A stretch of 36,250 nt of DNA, from positions 1 to 36,250 of the forward strand of contig JACPVQ010000059.1 of the NCBI GenBank assembly GCA_016191645.1, written 5' to 3'. How positions within the stretch are numbered: the first letter of the stretch is position 1; every line of letters begins with the position of its first letter. Position numbers and translations under genes: made by a program. Shown here piece by piece: positions 24,326-32,460 of this stretch. Source of the stretch: Candidatus Solibacter usitatus. Its GTDB lineage: Bacteria > Acidobacteriota > Terriglobia > Bryobacterales > Bryobacteraceae. The notes beneath the pieces were generated by a model. The model saw only the letters and a program-made list of their open reading frames with translations. It did no database searches and was not told where the DNA came from.

Positions 24326-26760
24326 GCCACCTGCTCCTTCGCACTCGCGGCAGCTTGATCCATCGCCACCACAACCACGGTGACGTCATCGGCAATCGCC
24401 CTGCGTCCTCTTCCGAAGAGTTTGGAAAACGCCTTCCGGACAATGGAATCGTGCAACTGCGCGGCGTCGTTGCCGGGAGTGGCCGCGTGACGTTTTTTGA
24501 GCCAGCGCCCGGCGCCATCGCGCGAAGTTTCGCCGATCAGTTTCTCCAACCCGTTTGTATAAAGGATGGCGCGCTCTCCGGGGAGTAGCTGGCAGTGTCC
24601 CTCCCACAGCGCCACGCCGTCGCGCTGATGCATCGTTTCAAATATCTTGCGGTCCGTTCCGGCGACGAAGATCTGCGGACTAATTCCGATGCGGGCGAAT
24701 CGGATGGAACTCTCCTGCAGATCGACGACGGCGTAGCAGAAGCCTTCGGCCCTCTCTCCGCGAAGCTGCGTTCCCAACTTGGATTCGAGCTCCCGAACTG
24801 CCTCCGTGGGACTTTGCGCCACGCCTGCCATGTGCATGAGAAATCCTTTTGCAAACGCAATGTTCAACGCAGTGGCCAGTCCATTGCCGCCGCCGTCGGT
24901 AAGAAGAATGCCCAGACGATGGCGGGAGAGGGGGAAGAAATCGTAGAAATCACCGCTCACCGTCTCGGCGGCATGGCAGGACGCGGCGACGGACAAGCCT
25001 TCCATCGCGGGGGGTCCCAACGGCAACAATCGTTGCTGCGCAACTCTGGCCGCCTCCACTTCAGACTCGAGCAACAGGCGCTCGGCGATATCCTGCGCAT
25101 AATCGGGGCTCACTTCCTGGACAGAAACCGTCTTGCCCCAGACTGCGCTTGCCAAGGATGCCGCCGCCAACAGAACTGCAAATCCGGAAAGCAGCCAGAT
25201 GTCGGCAGTTGAATGCGGAGCGACCATTCCCAATGGCACAATGTACACGAGCACGGTGAAACCGGCAGTCCAGACTATGCTTGCGAGCAAATCGACCAAC
25301 CAGAAACTGGCCGACAGGCCAAGCGTTTGCACGCATCCGATGAGCCACCAGTAGGGCGACGCGAGCGGCTCGGCGGTAAACGAAGTTAATGCTACGAAGC
25401 CCATCAGAGCCGCCAATACCGCTGCGACGGCGGGCTTTCGCCACAAGCTCCTGCTCCGTTGCAGCAAGACCGCGGGCCCTCCAAGACAAACAAGCGGCCA
25501 GAAAATTGCGAATGTCAGCGTCTGTAGAAAAAATGCGCCCGCCGGAAATGTTGAAAACAGATAAGGCCAGGAGTCGATGAAGAAATCGAGACCCGCGCGC
25601 GGCGAATGCGCCGCCACGTAGAGCGTGTTGCGAATCAACAAAGTCCACGCCAGAACCGCCAACCCGGCCACAACGGATCGGCCCACGTTTCGCGTGAAGA
25701 CGCGGCCGCGCAGCAGCGCATCCACGGAACAGAGCACTCCCGGCGCGCCTTCGCGAAGATCGCCCTCGGCGGCCGAATATGCCAAGCCCGCCAAAGCGCC
25801 CGCGCACAATATGAACCCGCCTCCCATTGTCAGAATCAGCCAGTAGGGAATTGGCGCATCTCCTGTCACTTTCCATGTGTCCGGTTTTGTGAGCAGCAGA
25901 TCTGTCATCAGGTACCCCGCAAACGCCAACATCACCAGGAAAAGCCGTGGCCGCGACGCCTCCTTCTGCGCACGTCTCTTGAAGTATCGAATGCTCAGGA
26001 AAAGCAGCAGGACAAAGCACTGCGCCAACATGACCTGTTTGATGGTTGCTTTCGTCCCCGATGTCTTGGCTGCTGTCAGCTGTAACGATTGCTCGATGCG
26101 ATAAGAATCATCGAGCTTCAGCGTGACGCTGCCCGTGAGCCAATCTAGTTCCTTGTGGCGAATGGACCATATGAACCCTTGCTTGAAATTCCCGCTTCCG
26201 TCGCCTCTTGTGATGGAAGCCGCGCCCGTGTCGAACACCTCGGCCATGTCGAAGAAAGGATGCACGGCCATCCATTCCCGGCGAAATTCAGCGGCGGCGG
26301 TTTTTTCGTCGATGGTCCCACCCTTCGCGGAATCGGGTAATCTGTAGCCCATCAGACGGCCCTTCTCGTCGAAGGTGACCTCAATGGGCGGCCCTTCTTC
26401 GCTCGGACGGAAATAGACGATGATCCTGCACCACAGGCCCTGATCCGCGATGGCGCGCCGTCCGGCTTCCCCGGAATCCGCAAGCCGCTCGTAGATTTTC
26501 CTGTCGGAGGACGGCGTCACATTCACGCTCCAACCCGAAACATCCACTTGCCTTTCGGCCAGGAAGCGCTCTGCTTGCGCTACAGCGGCGAGGCGGTCAA
26601 TTTCGATTCGCGCCGGCACTTGTTGAACGATTTTTGTCTGCAGCCACACGGCGGCTGCCAAAGCAATGGGCGACAGCAGAATGATGACGCTCCACGCTAT
26701 CGCCTTTGTTCGCGACAGGTCCTTATCCCATAGCAAATGCTGCGCGACGCGGGTCATCAT
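24322..26760 (-). CDS. Membrane SpoIIE-type phosphatase paralogue, degenerate active site
   Basis: An 812-residue protein with the same plan as its downstream neighbour: a membrane anchor (about 20-40), an extracytoplasmic domain (about 55-235), about nine to ten membrane segments (about 243-541) and a C-terminal SpoIIE-like domain (about 575-800). The phosphatase motifs are altered: SGDFYDF keeps D604 and TDGGGNG keeps D622, but YSDGxTE has become YTNGLEK, with N736 for the metal-binding Asp. ADDVTVV keeps D791/D792. It may be weakly active or act as a regulator or decoy. Four-base overlaps join it to the phosphatase genes on both sides. Confidence 0.9.
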   Translation of the reverse strand: MMTRVAQHLLWDKDLSRTKAIAWSVIILLSPIALAAAVWLQTKIVQQVPARIEIDRLAAVAQAERFLAERQVDVSGWSVNVTPSSDRKIYERLADSGEAGRRAIADQGLWCRIIVYFRPSEEGPPIEVTFDEKGRLMGYRLPDSAKGGTIDEKTAAAEFRREWMAVHPFFDMAEVFDTGAASITRGDGSGNFKQGFIWSIRHKELDWLTGSVTLKLDDSYRIEQSLQLTAAKTSGTKATIKQVMLAQCFVLLLFLSIRYFKRRAQKEASRPRLFLVMLAFAGYLMTDLLLTKPDTWKVTGDAPIPYWLILTMGGGFILCAGALAGLAYSAAEGDLREGAPGVLCSVDALLRGRVFTRNVGRSVVAGLAVLAWTLLIRNTLYVAAHSPRAGLDFFIDSWPYLFSTFPAGAFFLQTLTFAIFWPLVCLGGPAVLLQRSRSLWRKPAVAAVLAALMGFVALTSFTAEPLASPYWWLIGCVQTLGLSASFWLVDLLASIVWTAGFTVLVYIVPLGMVAPHSTADIWLLSGFAVLLAAASLASAVWGKTVSVQEVSPDYAQDIAERLLLESEVEAARVAQQRLLPLGPPAMEGLSVAASCHAAETVSGDFYDFFPLSRHRLGILLTDGGGNGLATALNIAFAKGFLMHMAGVAQSPTEAVRELESKLGTQLRGERAEGFCYAVVDLQESSIRFARIGISPQIFVAGTDRKIFETMHQRDGVALWEGHCQLLPGERAILYTNGLEKLIGETSRDGAGRWLKKRHAATPGNDAAQLHDSIVRKAFSKLFGRGRRAIADDVTVVVVAMDQAAASAKEQVA

Positions 26761-28388
26761 GCGGATCGCTTCACCACCATCAACGTAATGTCGTCGAATT
26801 GCGGAGCCTCTCCCGCGAAGATGTCAATGGCGTCAAACACGCGATCGACGATAAACGAGGCGGGCTGCGCCGCGTGTTTCTTCAACACGTCGGTCAATCG
26901 CGGTACCTCGAACTGCTCGTCGCTGGAATCCTGCGCCTCGCTCACGCCATCGCTGTAAATGGCGAGAATGTCGCCGGGCGCAAGATGAAACGCTTTCTCC
27001 TCATACGTTCGACGGGGAAACAACCCGAGTGCGAGACCCGGCCCATCCAGCATCTCCACTTCACCGTCCACGCGCAGAAGCACGGCCGCATTGTGTCCGC
27101 AGTTCACGAACCGGCAATTCCCCGTGACCGGGTCCAGGCCGCAGAGGAACGCCGTGGCGAACTTATTCGCCGGTGTCGTAGCGAACAGCAATTCGTTGGC
27201 AACACCAGCGATTTCCAACAACGAAGACTCGCGGCGCAGAAGAGAACGCAGCGTGGCCTGAATGGTGCTCATGAGGATGGCGGCGGAGATCCCCTTGCCG
27301 GAAATATCGGCGACGCAGAGCAGGTGCGGCTGACGGTCGCCCGCGGCGTCGAAGGGAAGCACATCGTAGTAATCGCCGCCCACCTGCCGCGCCTGTCGAT
27401 TACGCGCCGCAACATCGATGTCGAACAACTCCGGAAGCTTCGCCGGAAACAAATCGCGATGGATGCTGGCCGCGAGTTCCAGTTCCTTTTCCAGATGCTG
27501 CCGCGCCAGCGTGTCGCGAAAGTGCCAGGCATTCTCAAACGCCACGGCGGCCTGCGCGGCCAGACCGGAAGCGAATTCGATGTCGGCTTCGCGATACTGC
27601 ATGCCCCGCATGCGTGGCGCGCAGACCACCATGCCCACCAGCGACTCTTGCGATCGAATGGGAATGAGCAGCGCGCCTTCGGGCGCATTCAGAATGTCCG
27701 CGTCGTCTTCGTTCGCCAACCGCGGTTCGGCGAGAGCCGTAAACTTTTCGCGAACCTTGGCGGCGTCGATGTTCAATCCCTTTTGCCGCAATACCGAAGG
27801 CTGTCCTTCCTTCCACGCCGCCACGGCGTATTTCGCAATGGCCCATCTTCCCGCCAGCGTAAATCCCACCAACTGCGCCACATCGCCGGGATCCAATGTC
27901 GACGCCAGTCCACGTCCCAAATCGAGTAGCGCCCGCAATTCCTGAAGTCGCTGGTCCAGCAGCAGGTTCGCCGACCGCGCCTGCTCATGCGCTTGCGCGT
28001 TGGCGATCACACTCGCCGCCAGCCCTAACAAAGCCTGCAGAAACTCCGTCTCCTCCGCGCCCGGCGTTCCCGCAAGGCCCCCGATGCCAAGCATTCCGGT
28101 TGGTTCGGAATTGCTCCCAATAGGGAAGAACTGCTCGATGCCGGCGGCGCGCGCCGACGCTTCCGTGAATTCCGAACCGCCTGCCAGAGCCTGCGCGCCG
28201 CGTGCCAGTTGGACGCGTAGAATACCGTCGCTGCCGCGCACGGCGACTACGCCCCGCCGCGCTAACAACCTTCCCATTGCCGTGCGCAGCAGGTGTTTCA
28301 GAATCAATTCCAGATCGAGCGAGGATTGCAGCAAGCGCGCCGATTCCAGCAGCGCTTCGAGTCTGGAGATATCGAATCCGGTTGCCAT
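26757..28388 (-). CDS. GAF-GAF SpoIIE-type phosphatase (RsbU-like)
   Basis: A 543-residue soluble phosphatase. Two GAF-like domains (about 10-135 and 145-290) precede a coiled linker and a SpoIIE domain (about 320-541). Metal sites intact: VGGDYYD (D339), VADISGKG (D361), YSDGVSEA (D480) and FDDITL (D532/D533). It is the cytoplasmic input to the STAS protein, with GAF domains likely binding a small molecule. It starts 6 nt after the hydrolase stop and overlaps the next phosphatase by four bases. Confidence 0.93.
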   Translation of the reverse strand: MATGFDISRLEALLESARLLQSSLDLELILKHLLRTAMGRLLARRGVVAVRGSDGILRVQLARGAQALAGGSEFTEASARAAGIEQFFPIGSNSEPTGMLGIGGLAGTPGAEETEFLQALLGLAASVIANAQAHEQARSANLLLDQRLQELRALLDLGRGLASTLDPGDVAQLVGFTLAGRWAIAKYAVAAWKEGQPSVLRQKGLNIDAAKVREKFTALAEPRLANEDDADILNAPEGALLIPIRSQESLVGMVVCAPRMRGMQYREADIEFASGLAAQAAVAFENAWHFRDTLARQHLEKELELAASIHRDLFPAKLPELFDIDVAARNRQARQVGGDYYDVLPFDAAGDRQPHLLCVADISGKGISAAILMSTIQATLRSLLRRESSLLEIAGVANELLFATTPANKFATAFLCGLDPVTGNCRFVNCGHNAAVLLRVDGEVEMLDGPGLALGLFPRRTYEEKAFHLAPGDILAIYSDGVSEAQDSSDEQFEVPRLTDVLKKHAAQPASFIVDRVFDAIDIFAGEAPQFDDITLMVVKRSA

Positions 28389-28394
28389 GCCGGG

Positions 28395-29312
28395 TTACTT
28401 CAACGTCTTGTCAAACCACGCGATGGCCAGTTGCTGCGCCTGTTTGCGGGCCTCGTAGTAAATTCCGTAGTGCGTGATGTTCGGAATGCTGACCAGGTTC
28501 TTTGGCCCCGTGTGGCGCTGGTAGGCTTTGATGGCGTGATCTTTGTTGTCGAACAGTTCTTCCTTTTCGGCAATGACAAATTGCATCGCGCACTTCGCGG
28601 CGCGCCCGACATCTTCAACAGGAGCAAAATCGGCGAAGCGTGAAAGGATGGGAGCGCCTCGCAACTTTCCAATCTCCACAGCCATCGGGCCGGGATAACC
28701 GCTCTCGCCGCGGGCGCGCTTCGTCGACGATTCGTAAAGTCTCTTCCCGTCCATCAGCGCCAGCGGACGTCCATCCAGCGACCCCACCTGACTATGCAGC
28801 GACTTCACGCGCGCATCGCGGGCGGCGGCCCACACCACCAGCCCGCCGGAAAAACTGCTTCCCCAAACGCCGATACGCGTCACATCGCACATCGCGTCGC
28901 CGGCCACCCAATGAAGAGCATTGAGCCAGTCCGCTCCGAAATCGAGCGGGTCCACTACTTCGCGAACGTCGCGAACCTCCGCCGTGAAAGCCGCGCCCTT
29001 CTCATGTTTCGGCACTGGGCCCGTGGCAATCATGCGCGCGTCGCTTTGTCCCCACCCGCGGTAATCGAAGGAGAGCACCAGATAGCCCGCCTGCGCCAGC
29101 AGCACGGCGTCAGGCCGCAGAGATTGTGCCACACCGCCCCAGCCATGAGCCATCACCACGGTGGGAAGCTTCTTCCCGGCATTCGATTTCGCGAAGAATC
29201 TCTCGCCATGCATGCGAGTGCCCTCGCTAATGATGGAAACGTTTTCCATCTGCACATCGGACGGTTGGCTGAACAACAGCGCGGGCAGGAAAGAGAAAAG
29301 TATGGTCCGCAT
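28395..29312 (-). CDS. Secreted alpha/beta hydrolase
   Basis: A 305-residue hydrolase with signal peptide MRTILFSFLPALLFSQ. Oxyanion region TVVMAHGWGG; nucleophile elbow GVWGSSFSGG with S153 as the likely nucleophile; acid D255 (EELFDNKDH) and base H281 (NITHYG). It resembles the dienelactone-hydrolase/S15 branch (esterase or peptidase); substrate unknown. No Shine-Dalgarno precedes the ATG, and repeat copy D lies upstream. It is the first gene of the partner-switching run, ending 6 nt before the GAF phosphatase. Confidence 0.88.
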   Translation of the reverse strand: MRTILFSFLPALLFSQPSDVQMENVSIISEGTRMHGERFFAKSNAGKKLPTVVMAHGWGGVAQSLRPDAVLLAQAGYLVLSFDYRGWGQSDARMIATGPVPKHEKGAAFTAEVRDVREVVDPLDFGADWLNALHWVAGDAMCDVTRIGVWGSSFSGGLVVWAAARDARVKSLHSQVGSLDGRPLALMDGKRLYESSTKRARGESGYPGPMAVEIGKLRGAPILSRFADFAPVEDVGRAAKCAMQFVIAEKEELFDNKDHAIKAYQRHTGPKNLVSIPNITHYGIYYEARKQAQQLAIAWFDKTLK

Positions 29313-29361
29313 GGCGTAAGGGTATCACTCTGTACCACTTCTCCAAAATCAGCTGTGTGGG

Positions 29362-29438
29362 GCAGATCTCCAGATCTGCGGCGGGATCTCCAGATCCCGC
29401 ATGGCCTCGTCAGAGGCCATCGGCTGCATTTGCAGCCG
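29362..29438. repeat. Hairpin-array repeat, copy D
   Basis: Four hairpins almost head to tail: GCAGATCTCCAGATCTGC (29362-29379), GCGGGATCTCCAGATCCCGC (29381-29400), ATGGCCTC-GTC-AGAGGCCAT (29401-29420) and CGGCTGC-ATTT-GCAGCCG (29421-29438). It nearly touches the stop of the isomerase gene (29444) and lies before the hydrolase start. Confidence 0.9.
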
Positions 29439-29443
29439 CCCGG

Positions 29444-30319
29444 CTACCGTGCAGCCAAGCCCCGCGCGAATTGCAGGCACGGCTCCAGCTGCTTCTCCGT
29501 GTCCCTGCGGAAAGACAAATCGACACACCACCACTCGACGCCGGGGATGGTCCGCAGCGCGGGAGCCAGCGCATAAAAGTCCAACAGTCCTTCGCCCAGC
29601 GGGCAATGTGTGCTGGTCTCGTCGCCATAAAGAGTTCCGTCGGTATCCACCAGATGAACGTGGCCAATGCGGCCGCAGAGAAGATCGAGAAAGCCCGCCA
29701 CACCTCCCTGCACCGTCTCCACGCGGCCTTGCTGACGCGCCCCAACCACGCCGCAAAGATAGGCATGCGCCGTGTCGAACAAAACTTGAAACGCGGGGTG
29801 ACCTACCTTTTCAAAGATCGTGACCACATCGGAAGGCTTATTGAACGCGAACCCCGGTTCGAATTCCCAAAGAAGTCGCAGCGACGATTTCGCGGCCATC
29901 TCGGCGGCTTCGCGCCAGATATCAGTTAGCCGCTGCACTGCCGCCGCCGTGCCACCGCCTTCCGGAGCGGCCACCGAATCCAGGCGAATGCTGCTGCACC
30001 CAATCGCCGCGCTGAAATCGATGCAGCGGGCCATGCGATCCAGGTAGGCCGTACGGTTTTCCGGCGCCAGCGGATTCACCATCGTGAAATCGGCCACGTA
30101 TGCGGAGATGCCCAGCCCCATGCCGGACAGCGCGCGAACCAATTCGGCTCGCATGGTTTTCGACTCGTACTCCTCCAACGTCACGTGCGGAGGAAATCCG
30201 CTGATCTCTACGCCATCGTAACCCGCGTCGGCAATTGCCTGCGCCGATTGCCGGAATGGCAGGGCGTCACGGGATCGCGGGCCGAACGTAAAGGCCCAAC
30301 TTCCGAAAGAGATTTTCAC
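29444..30319 (-). CDS. TIM-barrel sugar isomerase/epimerase-like protein
   Basis: A 291-residue AP-endonuclease-2/xylose-isomerase-like TIM barrel. MKISFGSWAFTFG, GYDGVEISG (E38), WEFEPGFAF (E152/E154), FDTAHAYLCG (D182, H185) and GHVHLVDTDG (H222) are the usual divalent-metal ligands. It probably isomerises or epimerises a sugar or inositol derivative; the substrate cannot be read. The start is GTG without a Shine-Dalgarno; TAAAAT lies 21 nt upstream. Divergent from gatB. Confidence 0.88.
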   Translation of the reverse strand: MKISFGSWAFTFGPRSRDALPFRQSAQAIADAGYDGVEISGFPPHVTLEEYESKTMRAELVRALSGMGLGISAYVADFTMVNPLAPENRTAYLDRMARCIDFSAAIGCSSIRLDSVAAPEGGGTAAAVQRLTDIWREAAEMAAKSSLRLLWEFEPGFAFNKPSDVVTIFEKVGHPAFQVLFDTAHAYLCGVVGARQQGRVETVQGGVAGFLDLLCGRIGHVHLVDTDGTLYGDETSTHCPLGEGLLDFYALAPALRTIPGVEWWCVDLSFRRDTEKQLEPCLQFARGLAAR

Positions 30320-30377
30320 GGGGAACGGTGACTCTGTTTCATTTTAGCGTTTCGCCAGGACAGCGCGGACCTCAAGT

Positions 30378-30383
30378 TACAAT
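30378..30383 (+). promoter_or_regulatory. Putative -10 element for gatB
   Basis: TACAAT ends 3 nt before the first ATG and 6 nt before the second ATG of gatB. No Shine-Dalgarno is present. The transcript would start at or inside the ATGATG, so a leaderless message starting at the second ATG is plausible. No clear -35 hexamer was found. Confidence 0.4.
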
Positions 30384-30386
30384 AAA

Positions 30387-31835
30387 ATGATGCCTGCCGC
30401 AAAGTATGAGCCCGTGATCGGGTTGGAAGTTCACGTTCAACTGGCGACGAATACGAAAATCTTCTGCGGCTGCCCCACTGGTTTCGGCGCACCCCCGAAC
30501 ACAAATGTGTGCCCCGTTTGTCTCGGCCTTCCGGGCGCGCTGCCCGTTCTCAACAGGAGCGCGGTGGAGATGGCCATCGAAACCGCCCTCGCCTTGAACT
30601 GCCGCGTCAACCCTTTTTCGCGCCTTGCACGTAAGAACTATTTTTATCCTGATTTGCCTAAGGGCTATCAGATCTCGCAATACGACCAGCCCATCGCCGA
30701 GCACGGAGCGGTGGAAATTGAGGTCAACGGAGAGCGCAAGCGCATCGGCGTCACTCGCGCTCACATGGAAGACGATGCCGGCAAAAGTATTCATGACGGT
30801 TTCCGCGATTCCGACAAGTACACCTACGTTGATCTGAACCGCAGCGGCACGCCGCTCATCGAGATTGTCAGCGAGCCCGATATGCGCGGCTCCGATGAGG
30901 CCTACGCGTATATGACGGTCTTGAAGCAGGTTCTGCAATTCGCCGGCGTCTCCACATGCGACATGGAAAAAGGTCACTTGCGTTGCGACGCCAATGTCTC
31001 CGTGCGTCTGCGCGGCGCGGAGAAATTCGGAACGAAGGTCGAAGTGAAAAATCTAAACTCGTTCCGCTTCATGAAGCTGGCCATCGACTATGAAATCGAA
31101 CGGCAGGTTTCGCTCATCGAAAGCGGCGGCGCTGTCGTGCAGGAGACGCGCCTCTTCAATCCCGATAGCGGTGAGACGGCCAGTATGCGCAGCAAGGAAC
31201 ATGCGCACGATTACCGCTATTTTCCGGAGCCTGATCTTGTCCCCATTCGCGTCAGCGCCGCTTGGCTGGACGAAGTCCGCGCGCGCATGCCGGAACTTCC
31301 CGCCGAACGAAAAAAACGCTTCCTCGATTTGTATGGCCTTCGCGAATATGACGCCGATGTTCTTACCCAGTCGCGCGATCTGGCCGACTACTTTGAAACG
31401 GCCGCGAAGAACAGCCCCGACCCCAAGGCTACTGCCAATTGGGTGATGGGCGATCTGTTGGGCGCATTGAAGGCCGAAGGCAAAGAGATCGGCCAGTCGC
31501 CCATCTCTCCGGAACGTTTGGGCGAACTGGTAACGTTGATCGCCAAGGGCGAACTGTCGGGCAAGTTGGGCAAGGATATTTTCCCGAAAATGTTGGCCAC
31601 CGGCGATTCCCCTCGCGTCATCATGGAGCGCGAAGGGCTGCAACAGATCAGCGATTCCGGAGCGCTGGATAAGATTGTCGACGACGTCATCGCCGCAAAT
31701 GCGAAACAGGTGGAGCAGTACAAGAGCGGCAAGACGGCGGTGATCGGCTTCCTGGTGGGACAAGTGATGAAGGCCTCGCGAGGCCAAGCCAATCCGGCCA
31801 TGGTGAACGAGTTGTTCCGGGCTAAGCTCGGCTGA
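30387..31835 (+). CDS. gatB: Glutamyl-tRNA(Gln)/aspartyl-tRNA(Asn) amidotransferase subunit B
   Basis: A 482-residue GatB. VIGLEVHVQL, zinc-site cysteines KIFCGC...NVCPVC (C27, C29, C42, C45), KNYFYPDLPKGYQISQYD, RAHMEDDAGKS, DLNRSGTPLIEIVSEPD, and the C-terminal YqeY-like helical domain. It forms the tRNA-binding kinase part of the GatCAB complex, which converts mischarged Glu-tRNA(Gln) or Asp-tRNA(Asn). gatA and gatC are not adjacent. The start is ATGATG; either codon may be used. It converges on the DJ-1 gene with no bases between the stop codons. Confidence 0.98.
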   Translation: MMPAAKYEPVIGLEVHVQLATNTKIFCGCPTGFGAPPNTNVCPVCLGLPGALPVLNRSAVEMAIETALALNCRVNPFSRLARKNYFYPDLPKGYQISQYDQPIAEHGAVEIEVNGERKRIGVTRAHMEDDAGKSIHDGFRDSDKYTYVDLNRSGTPLIEIVSEPDMRGSDEAYAYMTVLKQVLQFAGVSTCDMEKGHLRCDANVSVRLRGAEKFGTKVEVKNLNSFRFMKLAIDYEIERQVSLIESGGAVVQETRLFNPDSGETASMRSKEHAHDYRYFPEPDLVPIRVSAAWLDEVRARMPELPAERKKRFLDLYGLREYDADVLTQSRDLADYFETAAKNSPDPKATANWVMGDLLGALKAEGKEIGQSPISPERLGELVTLIAKGELSGKLGKDIFPKMLATGDSPRVIMEREGLQQISDSGALDKIVDDVIAANAKQVEQYKSGKTAVIGFLVGQVMKASRGQANPAMVNELFRAKLG

Positions 31836-32387
31836 TTATTCGTTCAGGCAGCGAAACACTTCGGCGTAGAATTCCGGATGCGATTGCCAGGTTTGCCCGG
31901 TTACCATGCGGCCATCACGCACGGCCTGACGGGCGTCCCACGTGCCCCCGCCTAATTCCACTTCGTAGCGCACATGCTCGTAGCAGGTGACGCGGCGGCC
32001 TTTCACCACGCCGGCCGCCACCAGAATCTGAATCCCATGGCAGATGGAGAACAACCATTTCCCGGCGCATTCGAATGCGCGAACTAATTCGAGGAGCCGC
32101 GCGTTGTGGCGCAGGTATTCGGGAGCGCGGCCGCCAATCAGCAGAATGGCGTCGAAATCGGCCGCCGCCACAGAGGCGATTTCGGCATCCGCCTCCAGTG
32201 AGTATCCGGGCTTTTCGATGTACGTATCCCAGCCGGGCTCGAAATCGTGCATCACCAGATGCAGCCTCTTTTTGGACAAAGCGGCAACCACCACGCCCAT
32301 TCCCGCTTCTAGAAATCTGTGCTTGGCGTATAGGGTTTCGTAGGCTTCTCCTGCGTCGCCTGTAACGATGAGTATGTTTCCGGGCAT
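31836..32387 (-). CDS. DJ-1/PfpI family protein
   Basis: A 183-residue DJ-1/PfpI-fold protein. The nucleophile elbow is FSICHGIQIL with C116 and H117; acidic partner probably E14 (GDAGEAYE). Related proteins act as glyoxalase III/deglycases or intracellular proteases; this cannot be decided here. There is no signal peptide. A TTGGGA-16-TATCAT promoter lies upstream, 9 nt from the ATG, without a Shine-Dalgarno. Its stop directly abuts the gatB stop. Confidence 0.9.
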   Translation of the reverse strand: MPGNILIVTGDAGEAYETLYAKHRFLEAGMGVVVAALSKKRLHLVMHDFEPGWDTYIEKPGYSLEADAEIASVAAADFDAILLIGGRAPEYLRHNARLLELVRAFECAGKWLFSICHGIQILVAAGVVKGRRVTCYEHVRYEVELGGGTWDARQAVRDGRMVTGQTWQSHPEFYAEVFRCLNE

Positions 32388-32416
32388 TTGTGAAGAATGA
32401 TAGCTTACCGTATACT
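32388..32416 (+). promoter_or_regulatory. Sigma-70-like promoter for the TonB receptor
   Basis: TTGTGA (32388-32393), a 17-nt spacer, then TATACT (32411-32416), which gives a transcript start near 32423 and a leader of about 38 nt with GGGGAGGG before the ATG. The -35 box touches the start codon of the divergent DJ-1 gene. Confidence 0.6.
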
Positions 32417-32424
32417 ATTCCCAA
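32397..32424 (-). promoter_or_regulatory. Putative promoter for the DJ-1/PfpI gene
   Basis: On the minus strand, TTGGGA (32424-32419), a 16-nt spacer and TATCAT (32402-32397), 9 nt before the ATG at 32387. It overlaps the divergent receptor promoter, so the two polymerases could interfere. Confidence 0.45.
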
Positions 32425-32460
32425 GCTGGGACATTACACAAACTCACCCGGGGAGGGTTC

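Noticed and set aside
18016..29312. A sigma factor gene in the partner-switching operon
   Set aside because: All frames in the run are accounted for by other proteins; no sigma-70-type region 2 or 4 motif was seen.
5176..29438. Repeated short palindromes as a CRISPR array
   Set aside because: Copies are far apart, differ in module order, lack regular spacers, and no cas genes are seen.
29349..29756. Minus-strand frame spanning repeat copy D and the isomerase gene
   Set aside because: It is an out-of-frame shadow of the isomerase joined to repeat sequence.
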